DNA of 64,000 nucleotides from Rhodobiaceae bacterium. GTDB taxonomy: Bacteria; Pseudomonadota; Alphaproteobacteria; Parvibaculales; Parvibaculaceae. Position numbers and translations under genes: made by a program. The stretch covers positions 290,680-354,679 of the forward strand of contig JAAWWE010000003.1 in assembly GCA_021404525.1 (NCBI GenBank), read 5' to 3'. The notes beneath the pieces are model-generated. The model saw nothing but the letters and a program-made list of their open reading frames with translations, had not been told where the DNA came from and ran no database searches. This document shows positions 8,755-19,359 of this stretch, in pieces. Numbering within the stretch: the stretch's first letter is position 1; every line of letters starts with the position of its first letter.

Positions 8755-10047
8755 ATGGCGAATGTAGCGGTCGTCGGCTCCCAATGGGGCGACGAAGGCA
8801 AGGGCAAGATTGTGGATTGGCTCTCAGAGCGCGCAGATGTGGTTGTGCGCTTTCAGGGAGGCCACAATGCGGGCCATACGCTCGTCATTGATGGGGTGAC
8901 CTACAAGCTTTCGCTGCTGCCGTCCGGCATTGTCCGCGGGGGCAAAATGTCTGTGCTCGGCAATGGGGTGGTGATTGACCCTTGGGCGCTCGTGGCGGAG
9001 ATCGAAAAGCTTGGGGAGCAGGGCGTCGTGGTAACACCTGAGAACCTCAAGATTGCCGAAAATGCAGTTCTTATTCTACCCGTCCATGCGGAATTGGATG
9101 TGATCCGTGAGACCTCGAACAAGGGGACGAAGATCGGCACCACCAAGCGGGGTATCGGTCCTGCATACGAAGACAAGGTGGGACGTCGCGCCATTCGGGT
9201 GATGGACCTGGCGGACCCGTCCACTCTACCGGACAAGGTGGAGAAGCTTTTACATCACCACAATGCGCTGCGCCGGGGGCTTGGCAAAGACGATCTGGAA
9301 GCCGCCCCTATTCTGGAAGCGCTTGCAGACGTCACGCCCAAAATTCTGCCGCATATGGATACGGTCTGGCGCTATCTCGCTCAGGCGCGGAAAGACGGCA
9401 AACGCATTCTCTTTGAGGGCGCGCAGGGCACGCTGCTCGACATTGACCACGGCACTTATCCGTTTGTGACGTCTTCTAATGTTGTGTCCGGCCAGGCGGC
9501 GACCGGCTCCGGCATGGGCCCATCGGCAGTCGAATATGTGCTCGGCATTACCAAGGCCTACACGACCCGTGTGGGCGAAGGGCCGTTCCCGACCGAACTT
9601 GAAGATGAGGACGGTCAGCGTCTCGGTGAGCGCGGCCACGAGTTTGGTGTGGTGACTGGTCGTAAGCGTCGCTGCGGTTGGTTTGATGCGGTGCTTGTCA
9701 ATCAGTCACTCAAAACGAATGGCATGCAGGGCATTGCGCTTACCAAGCTTGATGTGCTGGACGGGTTTGAGAAGATCAAAATCTGTGTGGCCTATGAGCT
9801 TGATGGCGAGCGCATTGACTATCTGCCGGCGACACCTGCGCTTCAGGCTCGGATTAAACCGATCTATGAAGAAATGGATGGCTGGTCAGAAACCACCTAT
9901 GGCGCGCGTAGCTGGGCAGACCTGCCCGCAGCAGCCGTCAAATATGTGCGCTATGTGGAAGAACTGATTGAGTGCCCTGTGGCGCTTCTCTCAACTTCGC
10001 CCGAGCGGGACGATACGATCCTGATGCACGATCCATTCGCGGATTAA
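8755..10047 (+). CDS. purA: Adenylosuccinate synthetase
   Basis: PurA condenses IMP and aspartate using GTP, the first committed step to AMP. The protein is 430 residues from the ATG at 8755, the usual length. The N-terminus [17 protein letters not shown] contains the catalytic Asp and P-loop-like segment, followed by [10 protein letters not shown] with the catalytic His. [37 protein letters not shown] and the C-terminal guanine-recognition region are all present. The open frame extends upstream to a TTG at 8731, but the ATG gives the family N-terminus. It appears monocistronic. Confidence 0.96.
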   Translation: MANVAVVGSQWGDEGKGKIVDWLSERADVVVRFQGGHNAGHTLVIDGVTYKLSLLPSGIVRGGKMSVLGNGVVIDPWALVAEIEKLGEQGVVVTPENLKIAENAVLILPVHAELDVIRETSNKGTKIGTTKRGIGPAYEDKVGRRAIRVMDLADPSTLPDKVEKLLHHHNALRRGLGKDDLEAAPILEALADVTPKILPHMDTVWRYLAQARKDGKRILFEGAQGTLLDIDHGTYPFVTSSNVVSGQAATGSGMGPSAVEYVLGITKAYTTRVGEGPFPTELEDEDGQRLGERGHEFGVVTGRKRRCGWFDAVLVNQSLKTNGMQGIALTKLDVLDGFEKIKICVAYELDGERIDYLPATPALQARIKPIYEEMDGWSETTYGARSWADLPAAAVKYVRYVEELIECPVALLSTSPERDDTILMHDPFAD

Positions 10048-10153
10048 GCATTTGTTCTTTCGCGGCTTGAACGGGGTGCTGCTTGTGTGGTTCTCTTCTC
10101 CGGGGTGCGTAAAAAGATGTCAGTGGGGGCATCTAAACCTAGGGGATAGAAAT

Positions 10154-10660
10154 ATGTCTGATTTCTACAAAAAACTTGCGCTGTCAGCAGCGTTTGCAGG
10201 GGCCTTGTTTGTCTCTGCCTGTGATGACCAGTCTGACCAGGACGAAGCCACAGCGCCAGAAGACGCTGTGGAAGAGACTGCTGCAGAAGGGCAAAGCGAA
10301 AACTCTGTAGGCTCCATTCTGGAAGAGGCCAGTGAGGCAGCAGGTAGCGCTGCAGATGCTGTAGGCGAAGCTGCTCGCGGTGCCGCTGATGCTGTTGAAG
10401 GCGTCGCCGACGATGCAATCGATGCTGCGGGTGATGCTGTTGATGCAACGGTTGAAGCTGCCGGAGATGCAGCAGACGCTGCTGGCGATGCGGTTGATGC
10501 AACAGTAGACGCTGCGGGTGATGCAGCCAGTGCTGCGGGTGAAATGGCAGGAGATGCTGCGGAAGCGGCAGGTGATGCGCTTGATGAAGCGGCTGGTGCT
10601 TCAGAAGAAGGCGCTGCAGCAGCGGAAGATGCGGCGGACACGGCTTCCGACCAACAGTAA
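10154..10660 (+). CDS. Alanine-rich repeat lipoprotein
   Basis: The ATG at 10154 follows AGGGG and encodes 168 residues. A lipoprotein signal peptide ends VSAC with C23 as the predicted lipidated residue; D24 at +2 would favour inner-membrane retention by the E. coli Lol rule. After an acidic linker (about 24-60), residues 60-150 are almost entirely Ala, Gly, Asp, Glu and Val in 7- and 11-residue units such as AGDAADA and AGDAVDATVDA, predicted as long amphipathic acidic helices. No enzymatic motif is seen. The composition recalls LEA or apolipoprotein-type helices or a periplasmic spacer. Two long antisense frames over it are composition artefacts. Confidence 0.75.
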   Translation: MSDFYKKLALSAAFAGALFVSACDDQSDQDEATAPEDAVEETAAEGQSENSVGSILEEASEAAGSAADAVGEAARGAADAVEGVADDAIDAAGDAVDATVEAAGDAADAAGDAVDATVDAAGDAASAAGEMAGDAAEAAGDALDEAAGASEEGAAAAEDAADTASDQQ

Positions 10661-10685
10661 GGTTCCTTTTCGCCAATCTTCATTA

Positions 10686-10716
10686 GCCCGGTTGCTCACT
10701 CAGCAGCCGGGTTTTT
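10686..10716 (+). terminator. Rho-independent terminator after the Ala-rich lipoprotein
   Basis: A near-perfect stem CCCGG-TTGCT / AGCAG-CCGGG with a five-base loop (CACTC), followed by five T residues. Confidence 0.85.
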
Positions 10717-10959
10717 CATGGATGGCAGCCAGGGCTGCTGATCTGACCGATTTGGTCCGTGTCTATGCCCGCCTATGCGAGTTGGTTGATCGCCAACATC
10801 ATGAAACCTGCCAGGATGGATATGAGGCCTATGCCGATCGTCTTTGCCATGATTTTAATCTGGGCATGGAGAGGGTGGGCAGCAATTCACGGGTTTTAAC
10901 GAGCCCGTGAGCGCCCAGTCATGAACTGTGTATGATGCTCCTCATGTGACGGGGGAGAT

Positions 10960-11715
10960 ATGGCGGATACGATTTACGACTGGCTACTTATCGCGATGTT
11001 CGCGAGTGCCGTCGGTGTTGCTCTTCAGGGGTTCGTGTTCCCGAATCCGCTCGGACGCCACTACACGCCCGGTTGGTTGGCGATCAAAGCGCGGACCGGA
11101 TGGCTCGCGATGGAAATCCCTGCAGCCCTTGCCTGCTGCGGTTTCTACTTCTGGTTCGCACCTAGCTATTCCTGGCCGTCGCTCATCTGCGTTCTGCTGT
11201 GGCAGGTGCACTATGTCCATAGAGGCTTCATCTTCCCTTTTCGGTTGAACAGTGGCGACAAACCGTTTCCCGTCATTGCTGTGCCTCTGGCGATCCTTTT
11301 CAACACAATGAATGGCTTTGTGAATGGGTGGGCATTGGGGCATGTGGCTCATCTGCAATCCATGGCGTGGTTCGGCGATGCACGTTTTTGGATTGGCGTT
11401 GGTGTGATGAGTGCCGGGCTCTATGTGAATTTGCGCGCCGACACGATGCTAATTCGCCTCAGAGATGATGGAAGCGAGGGCTATAAAATACCGCGGGGAT
11501 TTTTGTTCGAAAAGGTGACGGCGCCCAACTATCTGGGCGAAATGCTGATCTGGGTTGGTTTTGCATGCATGAGCTGGACGCTGGCGGGGCTTGCGTTTGG
11601 GCTCTTTACGGCAGGCTACATGATCCCGCGGGCGCTTACCCATCACCGTTGGTACAAAGAGAAGTTTCCGGACTACCCCAAAGAGCGGAAGGCAATCTTC
11701 CCCGGGCTTCTTTAG
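10960..11715 (+). CDS. DUF1295/steroid 5-alpha-reductase-type membrane protein
   Basis: The 251-residue integral membrane protein has about six hydrophobic segments. The C-terminal third (GYKIPRGFLFEKVTAPNYLGEMLIWVGFACMSW, read across its conserved parts, and HHRWYKEKFPDYPKERKAIFPGLL) matches the 3-oxo-5-alpha-steroid 4-dehydrogenase C-terminal domain, with the NYLGE and WYKEKFPDYPKERKAIFP motifs that bind NADPH in that family. Bacterial members act on steroids or other isoprenoid or lipid enones; the substrate here is unknown. It ends directly against the convergent MAPEG gene (stops abut). The 240 bp before it hold no convincing gene. Confidence 0.82.
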   Translation: MADTIYDWLLIAMFASAVGVALQGFVFPNPLGRHYTPGWLAIKARTGWLAMEIPAALACCGFYFWFAPSYSWPSLICVLLWQVHYVHRGFIFPFRLNSGDKPFPVIAVPLAILFNTMNGFVNGWALGHVAHLQSMAWFGDARFWIGVGVMSAGLYVNLRADTMLIRLRDDGSEGYKIPRGFLFEKVTAPNYLGEMLIWVGFACMSWTLAGLAFGLFTAGYMIPRALTHHRWYKEKFPDYPKERKAIFPGLL

Positions 11716-12105
11716 TCAGAGGAACAGGTCGGCACCGACGCCCAGAAGCCCCAGCATGGAAATCTGCCAGATCAGGGTGCGGACCCAGGGAAGGCCCATG
11801 GCGTAGGCGGGGAGATAGCCGACGCGCGCCCAGAAATAGACCTGAGCGCCCCAGGCACTCCACCAGCCATTTTCATTCAGGACATGCACCATGAGGATGA
11901 GGGCAGCGAAGATCGCGAAGGTCTCATTGAAATTCTGCTGCGCACGCACGAAGCGTCCAGCAAGGCCGGTGGCGGGGCGGTGTTCATCCCGTGGTCCGAT
12001 CGTATATTTGTTTCCCTCCTGGCCCTTATAGGCAAAGCTCGACGCACTGAGATGAGCAATGCCAAGCACGCAGGACCAGAAAAGCATCCAGAGTTCAAGG
12101 GTCAT
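11716..12105 (-). CDS. MAPEG family membrane protein (1)
   Basis: 129 residues with four predicted transmembrane helices. The loop RPATGLAGRFVRAQQNFNETFAIFAALI and the following YFWARVGYLPAYAMGLPWVRTLIW have the MAPEG arrangement of a helix-1 basic loop, N-x-x-E in helix 2, and R-x-x-Y. MAPEG proteins are glutathione-dependent or inert membrane trimers in eicosanoid and detoxification metabolism; bacterial roles are mostly unknown. It forms a minus-strand pair with a second MAPEG gene 57 bp upstream, suggesting a tandem duplication followed by divergence. Confidence 0.82.
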   Translation of the reverse strand: MTLELWMLFWSCVLGIAHLSASSFAYKGQEGNKYTIGPRDEHRPATGLAGRFVRAQQNFNETFAIFAALILMVHVLNENGWWSAWGAQVYFWARVGYLPAYAMGLPWVRTLIWQISMLGLLGVGADLFL

Positions 12106-12162
12106 TGAGTTTGCCTTGGTGCAAGGCGGCGCCAGTGCGGTGTTGGCTGCCGCCTTGCGGGG

Positions 12163-12555
12163 TTAGAATGCCTGGATCAGGATCATGATGGTACCAATCA
12201 CGCCTGCAAAATAGGCGATCGTACGAAGCCCCAGCAGGGTAATGCCCGCAACATAGATGATGGCATGGGCCACGCGGCCTGCGAGGAATATCTGAGCGCC
12301 AAGTACGGTCATGTCATTGCTGATGCCTGACAGGCTCACTGGCAAAAGAATGGCGGCAAAGATAACCGTATTTTCCAGATGGTTCATGTAGCAGCGCTTT
12401 GCGCGCGCGCCCCAGCCTTCAAGGCTTGCGGCTTCGTCCCGATTGCTGAAGCCCCACGGCATTCCCATGGCCATGATGCCGGCATTCGCGGACATCACGA
12501 TGAGCACAAGTAACAGCACTCCACTCCACATCAGCATGGATAGTTCTACAGACAT
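12163..12555 (-). CDS. MAPEG family membrane protein (2)
   Basis: 130 residues, four hydrophobic segments. ARAKRCYMNHLENTVIFAAILLPVSL carries the family's basic loop and the N-x-x-E motif, and FLAGRVAHAIIYVAGITLLGLRTIAYF the R-x-x-H/Y pattern of helix 3. It is only distantly similar to the neighbouring MAPEG gene. GAGAGGGAACCC before its ATG provides a ribosome-binding site. It is transcribed away from thiC; the two share a 351-bp divergent region that includes the TPP riboswitch. Confidence 0.8.
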   Translation of the reverse strand: MSVELSMLMWSGVLLLVLIVMSANAGIMAMGMPWGFSNRDEAASLEGWGARAKRCYMNHLENTVIFAAILLPVSLSGISNDMTVLGAQIFLAGRVAHAIIYVAGITLLGLRTIAYFAGVIGTIMILIQAF

Positions 12556-12742
12556 TGGGTTCCCTCTCTTTTTGGTTTGGTCGTTTCCGTGTCTGAAACG
12601 TTAGAATCATGCCTTGCGGGAGCTGTTTTGGCGAGAGGAGAGCCTGAGCGGCCCGGGGGCCTAAGGAAAAAATGGTCTGTGGGACCGAATCGAGAGGCTC
12701 TGCTTTGACGGTTTCGCGAGAAAAGTGCACACTCTCGCCTAT

Positions 12743-12840
12743 CCGAGGGGTGTCCGTTTTCCATGTTGGGAATGGACTGAGACGGCCAATTGGCTAGACC
12801 CTTAGAACCTGATCCGGGTCATGCCGGCGAAGGGACGGAG
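12743..12840 (+). ncRNA. TPP riboswitch (THI element)
   Basis: The conserved aptamer blocks are all present in order: GAGGGGTGTCC (12745-12755), GGACTGAGA (12774-12782), ACCCTTAGAACCTGATCC (about 12788-12805, the pyrophosphate and pyrimidine sensor region) and CCGGCGAAGGGA closing the outer helix. It lies 67 bp upstream of the thiC ATG. TPP binding would lower thiC expression. Confidence 0.95.
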
Positions 12841-12843
12841 TAG

Positions 12844-14763
<1,920 letters not shown>

Positions 14764-14793
14764 GCACGCACGTGATCCATTGGTGTTCTTAAG

Positions 14794-14820
14794 AAGGCGG
14801 GGTATTTCCCTGCCTTTTTT
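14794..14820 (+). terminator. Rho-independent terminator after thiC
   Basis: AAGGC-G-GGG, loop TATTT, CCC-T-GCC followed by six T residues. It isolates thiC from the autotransporter-like gene and argues against that gene starting at the GTG right behind it (14821). Confidence 0.85.
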
Positions 14821-14916
14821 GTGCTAACCGAAAGAACTGGTTCAAATAAAAAGCTTGATTTTCGCCTGTTTTCCGGGCTTTCTGGGGCATCGGGGAAAGT
14901 GTTTGAGGGTGTACCA

Positions 14917-16986
14917 GTGTTCAGTCGTGTCTTTTTGAGTGCTGTTCTCGTGATGAGCGGCCCTGTTTCTGCTGTTGCCGCCGAGGGGGACAAGTGGCGC
15001 CCTTATGTGGATGTTGAGGGCAAGCTCGGCACAGACCGAAACCTGGGCGAAGTCGGCCTCTTTGTGCCGCTGGGGCAATCGCAGGACAGTCTTCTCTTTG
15101 GCAATCTCATCACCCGGTTCGACGATCAGGATAGTTTTGAAGGCAATATAGGTCTTGGCTATCGCGAGATAGTCGATGGGAATTACATTCTCGGCGGCTA
15201 CGCTTTTTTCGATCGCCGAAAGAGTGCTTCTGACAATTACTTCAATCAGATCACGGCGGGTGCGGAGTTCATGACCGATGTCTGGACCGCGCGTGGCAAT
15301 GTCTATTTTGCGGACAATGACCTGGCGCCAACGGGCGGGGGCGTTGTCACACAGACCGGCACCCAGATATTCGTGCAGTCCAATATGGAAGGCGCGCTCT
15401 CAGGTTTTGATGCGGAAGTGGGGCGTGTCATTCCCTTGGGACTTGAAGATGTGACGCTCACGGGCTTTGCCGGTGGTTTCCATTTCGGTAGGTCGGGCTT
15501 TGAGGAGGTGTCGGGTCCACGTGGGCGCGCGGAGCTCTCCTTCAACAATCTCTGGGACACTGTCTTGCCGTCCGGCACGCAGCTGCGCTTTGGCGCAGAA
15601 GTTCAGCACGATGATGTGCGCGATACGCAAGGGTTTTTCTCTGCGCGTTTGCGTGTGCCGCTTTTTGGCGGGAGTTCCAGCTCCAACCTGAGCGTTCTTG
15701 AGCAACGGATGGTCGATCCGGTTGTCCGCGACATTGATGTGGTCGCAGGCGGAACCTTGAGTGCGCCCGTGGCGCCGGTGCTTGAGAGCAATGGCACGAC
15801 GCTTAACAATGCCAACTTTGTTGATGCGGATGACGATCTGGGTGTAGCGCTCGCCGCCGCTGGCGAGAATGCGCTTGTTGTGATTGATGGCTCTAAGGGG
15901 GTAATCACGAGCGCCGCCGATGCGGATGCGTTGACGGGTCAGACCATAGTCGGGGCGCAGGGCGCTGGGCTGAGCTTGTTGGACCCAAACACGGGCCAGA
16001 CTATTATGTGGCGACCAAATGGCGTACGCCCGACGCTTTCTGACCTTCGGCTGACTCTGCCTGGTTCGAACACAGTGCAAGGTTTGGATGTCGATAATGG
16101 CTATGTAACTGCGGGAGGCTTTTTCTTTCTTGGGGCTCCGGTTCCCTCGGACATTGTGGTGTCTGATGTCGCATTCTCTGGAAGCTATTCCTCTTCTGTC
16201 CTCGGAACAGTTGGGATACTGAGTGTCACTGGCGTGCAAAACGTAACACTGAGCAATTTGTCGTTTGCCGATCTTGACTTTGCCTGGAACCGAACCGGAT
16301 TAGGCTTTAACGATATTCGTGCGATCAGCCTGTTTGCTGCTACTGACGTAACGATATCGAACGTGTCCGCGAATAATGTTGCAGTAAACAGCAATACAAA
16401 ATTGATAACATTTTCCCTCCTAGGTATGGACCTATCAAACAATGTCATGGCTTCCAACATTCATGTAGATGGACTGAGTGCCGCCACAACGGGAGCGGGA
16501 GCAGCTGCGAGACTATCGGGGATCTTGGCAAGGTCCTCGACCGCGACAATTCAAAACTCTTCAATCCGAAACCTGACATCAACTGCCGCAAACGGTGACG
16601 CGAACACAACGGGCGTATCGTTAGTTGGTACGTCTTTGGCCTTGGACACGGTTGTGATCAATGGGTTGGCAGAAACGGGTACGAATGTTTCGAGTACTAC
16701 GGGCGTTGCCGATTTGTCGAATGGACTGTTCGTTGGTGGTGTGTCAGCACCATCGCTTACTATGAATTCAGTTAATATTGCAGGTGCAACGCGTTCTTTG
16801 GAGTTCGGCCAGGTATTGCCCCCACTGATATTGATTCCACCGATTGCAACAGTTCCAGTGACACTTTTACTTGATGGGTCAGGCAATACTCTCGACGCGG
16901 GCGTCGCTGGTTGTGTCAATAACATTCCAGGTACCTTGACTATCACTGGTACCATCAGTTTCACAAATGGATCCAGCTGTCCCTAA
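14917..16986 (+). CDS. Inverse-autotransporter barrel protein with beta-helix passenger
   Basis: From the GTG at 14917 (GAGGG seven bases upstream) the protein has 689 residues and begins with a clean signal peptide (FSRVFLSAVLVMSGPVSAVAA). Residues about 25-285 show the alternating strands and motifs of the inverse autotransporter (intimin/invasin-type) barrel: GNLITRFDDQDSFEGNIGLGYR, GGYAFFDRRKS and YFNQITAGAEFMTDVW. The rest (about 330-689) is a Ser/Thr/Asn-rich passenger with repeated short VxLSNLSF or VTISNVSANNV rungs typical of right-handed beta-helices, ending with two cysteines near the C-terminus. It would be a surface adhesin or enzyme. The passenger DNA from about 16.2 kb is more AT-rich than the barrel. 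No LysM or Ig repeats are seen. Confidence 0.75.
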   Translation: MFSRVFLSAVLVMSGPVSAVAAEGDKWRPYVDVEGKLGTDRNLGEVGLFVPLGQSQDSLLFGNLITRFDDQDSFEGNIGLGYREIVDGNYILGGYAFFDRRKSASDNYFNQITAGAEFMTDVWTARGNVYFADNDLAPTGGGVVTQTGTQIFVQSNMEGALSGFDAEVGRVIPLGLEDVTLTGFAGGFHFGRSGFEEVSGPRGRAELSFNNLWDTVLPSGTQLRFGAEVQHDDVRDTQGFFSARLRVPLFGGSSSSNLSVLEQRMVDPVVRDIDVVAGGTLSAPVAPVLESNGTTLNNANFVDADDDLGVALAAAGENALVVIDGSKGVITSAADADALTGQTIVGAQGAGLSLLDPNTGQTIMWRPNGVRPTLSDLRLTLPGSNTVQGLDVDNGYVTAGGFFFLGAPVPSDIVVSDVAFSGSYSSSVLGTVGILSVTGVQNVTLSNLSFADLDFAWNRTGLGFNDIRAISLFAATDVTISNVSANNVAVNSNTKLITFSLLGMDLSNNVMASNIHVDGLSAATTGAGAAARLSGILARSSTATIQNSSIRNLTSTAANGDANTTGVSLVGTSLALDTVVINGLAETGTNVSSTTGVADLSNGLFVGGVSAPSLTMNSVNIAGATRSLEFGQVLPPLILIPPIATVPVTLLLDGSGNTLDAGVAGCVNNIPGTLTITGTISFTNGSSCP

Positions 16987-16988
16987 GG

Positions 16989-17759
16989 CTAGCCTGAAAT
17001 TGCCTGAACCAGTGTTGCCAGCGCAATGATGGTGAGGAGTCCGAGCGCAATCGGGCGGTAGTGGTGATCGCCGGTGGCATGGAAGGCCCAGCTCCCCATC
17101 ACGTTGGAGAGGAAGAGGGCGGGGCTCAGCATCAGCGTGAGCAGCATTGTGTTGAGCTCCACAATGCCTGAGGCGAACCCAACCGCCAGCGTGATCGCGC
17201 CTGTGAGCGAGAAATACATGAACATGGACGCCCTCGCTGCTTCTGGCGTGCCTGCGCGCCCGATGAAGTAGAGCAGCACTGGTGGACCCGCCATGGCGGT
17301 GCTGCCCGCAAGGAGGCCCGACGCGCCGCCGATACTGAGCGAAACAGGGAGCGGTACTTTTGCTGGAATGGTCACGCCGCTTGCCATGAGCGCTACAGCA
17401 CCGAGGAGTGCCACAGAAATCAGGATGCGCAGACTGTCAGCGTCGAGCACGCCCAGCAGATAGATGCCAAAGGGGGCGGCGAGGAGGGCTGCGGGCAGGA
17501 TCAACCAGATGGCCCGCCAGTCGGCCTGCTTGCGGACCTTGGGCAGCATTTGTAGGCCGCTCATGATTTCGAGCGCCAAAATCATGGGCACGGCGGCAGC
17601 GGGCCCGACGGTGATGGCGAGCAGTGGCACGCCAGCAAGGGCAAAGCCGAACCCCACAAAAGCCCTCAAAGCCCCAGCGAAAAAGACAGCGGCGGCGGCG
17701 AACCCCATGCCCGCCGGGGTCAGCGTGGCGTCTGCAAAAAGGGCTAAAAACTCTGGCAT
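16989..17759 (-). CDS. TSUP family transporter (TauE/SafE)
   Basis: 256 residues with about eight hydrophobic segments in two halves. The N-terminal AAVFFAGALRAFVGFGFALAGVPLL and the mid-protein GGASGLLAGSTAMAGPPVLLYFIGRAGTPEAARASMF are the two repeats of the sulfite/sulfoacetate exporter-type TSUP family, with the G-F-G and G-PP motifs. Members export sulfite or other sulfur-containing anions; the substrate is not evident here. It converges on the autotransporter gene (2 bp between stops) and diverges from msrA. Confidence 0.85.
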   Translation of the reverse strand: MPEFLALFADATLTPAGMGFAAAAVFFAGALRAFVGFGFALAGVPLLAITVGPAAAVPMILALEIMSGLQMLPKVRKQADWRAIWLILPAALLAAPFGIYLLGVLDADSLRILISVALLGAVALMASGVTIPAKVPLPVSLSIGGASGLLAGSTAMAGPPVLLYFIGRAGTPEAARASMFMYFSLTGAITLAVGFASGIVELNTMLLTLMLSPALFLSNVMGSWAFHATGDHHYRPIALGLLTIIALATLVQAISG

Positions 17760-17859
17760 GTCGGTAAATCAGGACCAATCAACAGGGTGTGAGGCGGGCT
17801 GGTCTATCTGATAGGCTGTCCTACATAATATTGCGACCCCCATTTTTGAGGAGAGCCCC

Positions 17860-18519
17860 ATGTTTGGTCTGTCGAAGAAGTCCCAGATGCCTGATCCCGC
17901 AGATGCGCTGCCCGGTCGCGATTTTGCTATCCCCACATCGGAGATACATTTCGTAAATGGCCAGCCCCTGAAAGGTCCTGTTGCTGCGGGGCTTGAACAG
18001 GCCATGTTTGGTTTGGGGTGTTTCTGGGGCGCGGAGCGGAAGTTCTGGGAACTGCCCGGTGTGGAAATCACCGCTGTTGGATATGCAGCGGGGTATACGC
18101 CAAACCCGACCTATGAAGAGGTTTGTTCCGGCGGCACCGGTCACAATGAAGTTGTGCTCGTGACGTTTGATCCCAGCAAAGTCAGCTACGACGCGCTGCT
18201 CAAGACATTCTGGGAAGCACATAACCCGACTCAGGGCATGCAGCAGGGCAATGATAAGGGCACACAATATCGCTCCGGCATCTATACCTACTCCGCTGAG
18301 CAAAAGGCTGCGGCGGAAGCCTCCAAGACAGCCTATGGCAAGATGCTCCTCGGGGAAGGCTATGGCGCCATCACAACCGAAATCCTGGAGGCGCCGGAGT
18401 TCTTTTATGCTGAGGACTATCACCAACAATATTTGGCGAAGGTGCCGAACGGCTATTGCGGCCTTGGCGGCACCGGCGTGAGCTGTCCGATTGGTGTCGG
18501 TGTTGATGCGGCGGAGTAA
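17860..18519 (+). CDS. msrA: Peptide-methionine (S)-S-oxide reductase
   Basis: MsrA repairs methionine-S-sulfoxide in proteins and free form. The 219-residue protein has the catalytic motif [10 protein letters not shown] (about residues 51-60) and a C-terminal [13 protein letters not shown] that supplies the resolving cysteines. [11 protein letters not shown] and YRSGIYTY are conserved substrate-pocket segments. The first 45 residues precede the core and look like a short cytoplasmic extension rather than a signal. GAGGAG lies six bases before the ATG. It converges with the SDR gene (6 bp between stops). Confidence 0.95.
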   Translation: MFGLSKKSQMPDPADALPGRDFAIPTSEIHFVNGQPLKGPVAAGLEQAMFGLGCFWGAERKFWELPGVEITAVGYAAGYTPNPTYEEVCSGGTGHNEVVLVTFDPSKVSYDALLKTFWEAHNPTQGMQQGNDKGTQYRSGIYTYSAEQKAAAEASKTAYGKMLLGEGYGAITTEILEAPEFFYAEDYHQQYLAKVPNGYCGLGGTGVSCPIGVGVDAAE

Positions 18520-18525
18520 CTACAG

Positions 18526-19272
18526 TCAGCCCACCACGCCAACACCACCAGTGGCAGCGATTACCTGACCTTGAATGAATTCGGCTTCCGGGCTCATGAG
18601 GTATTCAACGAGAGAGGCATAGTCGCTGTCTTTGGACATGCGGCCTGACGGGTTGGCTTTTGCCGCTTTTTCAAACAGGCGATCGGCGGCGTCCTGGCTG
18701 CCCACCATGTCGGCAACGGATGTGGTGGCAACAAGTCCTGGGGCCACACCATTGATGCGGATGCCTTTTGGCGCGAGCTCCATGACCAGATAGCGCACAA
18801 TGCTTTCAGCCAGGGCTTTGCCGACGCCCAAGGCTCCATAGCGGGGCTGGGGAATGCGGGCGCCGCCGCTCGTAATGAAGACAATGCTGGTGCCTCGGTC
18901 GATCACCGGCAGGAGCTTCTGTACAAGGTAGAGCAGGGAGAGGCCGTTGGTTTCGACGGCGCGGGTGAATTTCTCCAGATCTGCATCAAGGAGCGTGGTT
19001 GGGTAAATCAGGGCGGCGCTGTGCACGATGCCCCTAAGCGTCGCGCCTGTGTCAGCGACTGCCTGATGAATAGCTGCGGCACCATCAATGGAGCCGATGT
19101 CTGCCTTAATGAGGTGAACCCGTGCACCCATTGCTTCCAACGCCATCTTCGCGTCTTCAGCCGCGACATCGTCGCTGTGATAGACAAGGAAGGTGTCTTC
19201 GCCGCTTTTGGATAAGCGCTTGGCAATGGCAAGACCAATACCTTTCGTGCCGCCGGTCACAAGTATTGCCAT
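18526..19272 (-). CDS. SDR family oxidoreductase, FabL-like active site
   Basis: 248 residues from the ATG at 19272 (GGGGGA upstream). The N-terminal Rossmann motif is VTGGTKGIGLAIAKRL. The catalytic tyrosine and lysine are Y145 and K152, spaced Y-x6-K rather than the classical Y-x3-K; that spacing is the mark of enoyl-ACP reductases of the FabI/FabL type, and YGALGVGKALAES is close to the FabL motif. The canonical NNAG is replaced by HSAA. It ends TGGVGVVG. It could be an enoyl-ACP reductase or an enoyl-thioester reductase; fatty-acid genes do not adjoin. The assignment beyond SDR is inference. Confidence 0.78.
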   Translation of the reverse strand: MAILVTGGTKGIGLAIAKRLSKSGEDTFLVYHSDDVAAEDAKMALEAMGARVHLIKADIGSIDGAAAIHQAVADTGATLRGIVHSAALIYPTTLLDADLEKFTRAVETNGLSLLYLVQKLLPVIDRGTSIVFITSGGARIPQPRYGALGVGKALAESIVRYLVMELAPKGIRINGVAPGLVATTSVADMVGSQDAADRLFEKAAKANPSGRMSKDSDYASLVEYLMSPEAEFIQGQVIAATGGVGVVG

Positions 19273-19298
19273 GTTCTCATCCCCCAAATCTCATGCAC

Positions 19299-19334
19299 AA
19301 AAAAGCCCGCCACCTAGTGTAAGGCCGCGGGCTT
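19299..19334 (-). terminator. Rho-independent terminator of rpoH
   Basis: On the minus strand AAGCCCGC pairs with GCGGGCTT around an 18-base loop region, followed by T residues, 26 bp after the rpoH stop. Confidence 0.75.
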
Positions 19335-19359
19335 GAATTTGTTAGCGCTCGGAATTCTT

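Noticed and set aside
10044..10683. Two long antisense open frames (210 and 172 codons) over the Ala-rich lipoprotein gene.
   Set aside because: They are His/Leu/Gln-rich and Ala/Ser-rich mirror images of the repeat codons, with no signal, start site or family; the sense gene has a lipobox, ribosome-binding site and terminator.
10717..10959. Short hydrophobic frames on both strands (25 codons minus, 32 codons plus) before the DUF1295 gene.
   Set aside because: Neither has a ribosome-binding site or recognisable similarity, and they overlap each other; nothing else is seen in this gap.
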